From an uncultured Oscillospiraceae bacterium (GTDB lineage: Bacteria; Bacillota; Clostridia; Oscillospirales; Oscillospiraceae): a stretch of DNA of 64,000 bases. Below are positions 60,903-64,000 of the stretch, piece after piece. Where the stretch lies: contig CAJUEG010000002.1 in assembly GCA_910584835.1 (NCBI GenBank), positions 36,317 through 100,316 of the forward strand, in the 5' to 3' direction. The notes beneath the pieces were generated by a model. That model did no database searches, was not told the DNA's origin, and was given only the letters and a program-made list of their open reading frames with translations. Numbering within the stretch: the stretch's first letter is position 1; the number at the start of each line of letters is the position of its first letter. Made by a program: the position numbers and the translations under genes.

Positions 60903-63900
60903 CTATCGGAAATACAGCGCCCCGGACTCAAAAATGGGCTGGAGCTTGTCCCCGGGGATGTTTTTCGCCACGAACTCCCCCCGCCGCTCGCTGTGGCCCA
61001 TCTTGCCGAACACCCGGCCGTCGGGGGAGAACACGCCCTCAATGGCGCACACCGAGCCGTTGGGGTTCACCGAGATGTCCATGGACGGCACGCCCTGCTC
61101 GTCCACGTACTGGGTGCCCGCCTGGCCGTTGGCGATGAGCTGGTCCACCACCGGCCGGGGGGCCACAAACCGGCCCTCGCCGTGGGACACCGGGATGGCG
61201 TGGAGGTCGCCCACGTGGCTGAGCAGCATCCAGGGGGATTTCACCGAGCACACCCGGGTGGTGACGTACCGGCTCTGGTGCCGCCCGATGAGGTTGTAGG
61301 TGAGGGTGGGGGCGTTCTCGTCCGGGGTGCGGATCTCGCCGTAGGGCACCAGCCCCAGCTTGACCAGCGCCTGGAAGCCGTTGCAGATGCCCAGCATCAG
61401 CCCGTCCCGGCGCTTTAAGAGGTCATGCACCGCGTCGGACAGGCGGGGGCTGCGGAAGAAGGACACGATGAGCTTGGCGGAGCCCTCCGGCTCGTCGCCG
61501 CCGGAGAAGCCGCCGGGGAGGAACACGATCTGGGCGTTTTGGATGGCCCGCTCCAGCTCCAGCGCGGAATCCGCCAGCGCCTGGGGGGTGAGGTTGCGGA
61601 TGACCACCGTCTCCGCGTCCATCCCCGCCCGCAGGCAGGCCCGCACGCTGTCGTACTCGCAGTTGGTGCCGGGGAACACGGGGATGACCACCCTCGGCCT
61701 TGCGATCTCGCCGTTGAATACGGCGGGGGAGCGCCTGTCCCAGGTAATCGTCTCCACCTTCTCGGACGTGCCCGCCCGGGTGGGGTAGACCTCCTCCAGG
61801 GTCTGCTCGTTGAGCTTGAGCAGCTCATCGATGGGGGCGGCGTCCTCGCCCTTGGGGCAGTTGGGCCAGTCCCCGCTGTGGTGCAGCTTGATGACCGGCT
61901 GAGCGGTGGTCACTCCGATGCGGATGACCTGATCCCGCTCCAGCTTTATGTCCACATCCTCGGCCAGTTCCGCAATGATGGCGCCCTTGGCCCGCGCGTA
62001 CCAGCCCAAAGGCACATCCGGGTCGGCGGCAAAGCCGATCTGATTGCCGAAGGACATATTCATGACGCCCTCGGCGAAGCTGTTCTCCACCGCCCAGGCG
62101 GCCTTCACCTTGCCCTCCTGACACAGCTTGTGGAAGGCGTCCCAGGCGGCTTTCAGCTGCTCCGGCGGACCGCCGGCAAAAACGTACACCGGGTGGCCCG
62201 CCTCCTTGAACTCGGGGGAGAGCACGTCCGCCGCCTTGACGGGGGCGATGGCGAAGGAGATGAGGGTGGGGGGCACATCCAACTCCAGGAAGGAGCCGGA
62301 CATGGAGTCCTTGCCGCCGATGGCGGCTACGCCGTAGCGGAGCTGGGCGTCCAGCGCCCCCAGCAGGGCGGAGAAGGGCTTGCCCCAGCGGGCGGGGTCG
62401 TCCCGCAGCTTCTCGAAAAACTCCTGGAGGGTGAGGTAGGCGTCGTGGTAGTCCGCCCCCGCCGCCACAATCTTGGCCAGGGAGACGGTGACACTGGCCC
62501 GCGCCCCCATAAAGGGGTTGGCGGACAGCCACTCCGGGTCGCAGCCCCAGGCCATGACGCTGGCCTGGCCGGTCTCCTCGCCGGGCATGGTGGGCAGCAG
62601 CGCCGCCATGGCCTGGGCGGGGGTGGTCTGGGTCCTGCCGCCGAAGGGCATCAGCACCGACCCCGCGCCGATGGAACCGTCAAACCGCTCCACCAGCCCC
62701 CGGCGGGAGGCGCATTTCAGGCTGGCCGCCATCTCCCGCAGGCTGGAGAACTCATGGCCGGGCAGGGGATTGTGGTCCCACTCCGGAACGGACACACGGG
62801 CGTGCTTTACCGCGCCGTTGGTGTTGAGGAATTCCCGGCTCAGGTCGGCGATGGTCTGGCCCTTCCAGGTCATCACCATGCGGGGGCTCTCGGTGACCAC
62901 GGCCACCCGGTAGGCCTCCAGGTTCTCCGCCTCCGCCAGAGCGATGAACTGCTCCTCGTCCTCGGCGGCCACCACCACCGCCATGCGCTCCTGGCTCTCG
63001 GAGATGGCCAGCTCGGTGCCGTCCAGGCCGTCGTACTTCTTGCGCACCGCGTCCAGGTCGATGGCCAGCCCGTCGGCCAGCTCACCGATGGCCACGGACA
63101 CGCCCCCCGCGCCGAAATCGTTGCAGCGCTTGATCATCCGGGTCACGTCCCCGTTGCGGAACAGCCGCTGGAGCTTGCGCTCCTCGGGGGCGTTGCCCTT
63201 CTGCACCTCGCTGGCCATGGTGGCCAGCGATTTTTTGTTGTGGCTCTTGGAGGACCCGGTGGCCCCGCCGATGCCGTCCCGGCCCGTGCGGCCGCCCAGG
63301 AGGATAATCACGTCCCCGGGGGCGGGGCGCTCCCGGCGGACATGGCCGGCGGGGGCGGCGGCCACCACCGCGCCGCACTCCAGCCGCTTGGCGATGTACC
63401 CGGGGTGGTAGAGCTCGGCCACGTGGCCGGTGGCCAGGCCGATCTGGTTGCCGTAGGAGGAGTAGCCCGCCGCCGCGGTCTGGGCGATCTTCCGCTGGGG
63501 CAGCTTGCCCTCCAGGGTGTCGCTGAGAGGGACGGTGGGGTCTCCGCCCCCGGTCACCCGCATGGCCTGGTGGACATAGGCCCGACCGGAGAGCGGGTCC
63601 CGGATGCAGCCGCCGATGCAGGTGGCCGCGCCGCCGAAGGGCTCGATCTCGGTGGGGTGGTTGTGGGTCTCGTTTTTGAACATGAGCAGCCAGTCCTGCT
63701 CCTCGCCGTCCACCACAGCGGGGACGTGGATGGAGCAGGCGTTGATCTCCTCGCTCTCGTCCAGCTCGGGCAGCTCCCCCCGCTTTTTGAGGACCTTGGC
63801 GCCGATGGTGGCGATGTCCATCAGGGTCTGGGGGCGCTTTTTCGCCTTCTCCCCGCCGTACACCTCCTCACGGGCGGAGAGGTAGCGCTCATAGGCCCCC

Positions 63901-64000
63901 CGCACCCGGGGGTCCCGGATGTCCACATCGTCCAGATGGGTGGAAAAGGTGGTGTGGCGGCAGTGGTCGGACCAGTAGGTGTCCACCACCCGCACCTCGG
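60903..64000 (-). CDS. purL: phosphoribosylformylglycinamidine synthase (partial, runs off right edge)
   Basis: About 1,032 residues of the single-chain clostridial PurL are visible; the N-terminus is outside the window. Seen are SDHCRHTTF, the FGAR-AT core NETHNHPTEIEPFGGAATCIGG, and a C-terminal glutaminase domain with nucleophile Cys in LGICNGFQAL and the SHGEGRF block. It converts FGAR, glutamine and ATP to FGAM in purine synthesis. The gene is convergent with the acetyltransferase. Confidence 0.96.
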   Translation of the reverse strand, partial: EVRVVDTYWSDHCRHTTFSTHLDDVDIRDPRVRGAYERYLSAREEVYGGEKAKKRPQTLMDIATIGAKVLKKRGELPELDESEEINACSIHVPAVVDGEEQDWLLMFKNETHNHPTEIEPFGGAATCIGGCIRDPLSGRAYVHQAMRVTGGGDPTVPLSDTLEGKLPQRKIAQTAAAGYSSYGNQIGLATGHVAELYHPGYIAKRLECGAVVAAAPAGHVRRERPAPGDVIILLGGRTGRDGIGGATGSSKSHNKKSLATMASEVQKGNAPEERKLQRLFRNGDVTRMIKRCNDFGAGGVSVAIGELADGLAIDLDAVRKKYDGLDGTELAISESQERMAVVVAAEDEEQFIALAEAENLEAYRVAVVTESPRMVMTWKGQTIADLSREFLNTNGAVKHARVSVPEWDHNPLPGHEFSSLREMAASLKCASRRGLVERFDGSIGAGSVLMPFGGRTQTTPAQAMAALLPTMPGEETGQASVMAWGCDPEWLSANPFMGARASVTVSLAKIVAAGADYHDAYLTLQEFFEKLRDDPARWGKPFSALLGALDAQLRYGVAAIGGKDSMSGSFLELDVPPTLISFAIAPVKAADVLSPEFKEAGHPVYVFAGGPPEQLKAAWDAFHKLCQEGKVKAAWAVENSFAEGVMNMSFGNQIGFAADPDVPLGWYARAKGAIIAELAEDVDIKLERDQVIRIGVTTAQPVIKLHHSGDWPNCPKGEDAAPIDELLKLNEQTLEEVYPTRAGTSEKVETITWDRRSPAVFNGEIARPRVVIPVFPGTNCEYDSVRACLRAGMDAETVVIRNLTPQALADSALELERAIQNAQIVFLPGGFSGGDEPEGSAKLIVSFFRSPRLSDAVHDLLKRRDGLMLGICNGFQALVKLGLVPYGEIRTPDENAPTLTYNLIGRHQSRYVTTRVCSVKSPWMLLSHVGDLHAIPVSHGEGRFVAPRPVVDQLIANGQAGTQYVDEQGVPSMDISVNPNGSVCAIEGVFSPDGRVFGKMGHSERRGEFVAKNIPGDKLQPIFESGALYFR

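Overview
The window is GC-rich (roughly 60-65 % by eye) and reads as the chromosome of an anaerobic, Gram-positive, endospore-forming member of the Clostridia, most like the Oscillospiraceae (Flavonifractor/Lawsonibacter/Intestinimonas type). Supporting this are a BofA gene beside a DUF2508 (YaaL) gene, RNase J and RNase Y, a clostridial single-chain PurL, a V-type ATPase with a Na+-type rotor motif, an anaerobic sulfatase-maturase, sigma-A promoters with 17-bp spacers and strong AGGAGG ribosome sites. No rRNA, tRNA, CRISPR array or transposase was recognised. The genus is inference.

Layout. 1-4.6 kb: glycerol operon on the minus strand (glpK, a GlpA-like dehydrogenase with a BFD-type Fe-S tail, an FAD/NAD oxidoreductase, DUF1667). 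4.7-7.1 kb: tandem-GNAT acetyltransferase with a switch-like leader, and an XRE-TPR regulator. 7.4-9.8 kb: purine salvage, with a phosphoribosyltransferase divergent from a PbuG-type permease under a guanine-class riboswitch. 9.8-13.6 kb: TIM-barrel protein, glycoside-hydrolase-like lipid-anchored or membrane protein, BofA, DUF2508, ComF and two ribbon-helix-helix proteins. 14.0-15.7 kb: RNase J.

15.8-18.2 kb is a small AT-richer island at the 3' end of the V-ATPase operon. It holds a displaced 3' fragment of the subunit D gene, a 31-codon membrane peptide with an antisense promoter (a type I toxin-antitoxin layout), and a ParA-like ATPase plus small partner bounded by two nearly identical terminator hairpins. 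18.1-27.4 kb: complete V-type ATPase operon (transcribed H, I, K, E, C, F, DUF6199, A, B, D). 27.7 kb: B3/B4-domain protein with a structured leader. 28.6-36.3 kb: a tripartite tricarboxylate-type transporter, a cytoplasmic Cys-type sulfatase, a GntR/LacI regulator, the sulfatase maturase and a TauE-type exporter; together these predict uptake of an organosulfate, intracellular desulfation and sulfur-oxyanion export.

36.3-42.4 kb: uridine kinase, GNAT, mutL, dtd, SdpI-like, mnmE. 42.5-49.2 kb: SecB-like chaperone, membrane proteins, a PadR/DUF2812 pair, dCMP deaminase, ApbE and a second tandem GNAT. A parS-like palindrome overlaps the apbE start, and two copies of a covarying structured element precede the deaminase and the GNAT. 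49.5-55.6 kb: RNase Y, an XRE/small membrane protein pair, DUF2156, and a polar amino-acid ABC transporter with an ARG-box-like site. 55.8-64 kb: uracil permease behind a leader-peptide attenuator, PepV-type dipeptidase, YheO-like regulator, YerC/TrpR-like regulator, a Vat/CatB-family acetyltransferase behind a leader ORF with a sequestering hairpin, and purL running off the right edge.

The most novel signals are regulatory: three acetyltransferase genes whose ribosome sites are masked by hairpins linked to short leader ORFs, the paired structured repeats, and the type I toxin/ParA island.
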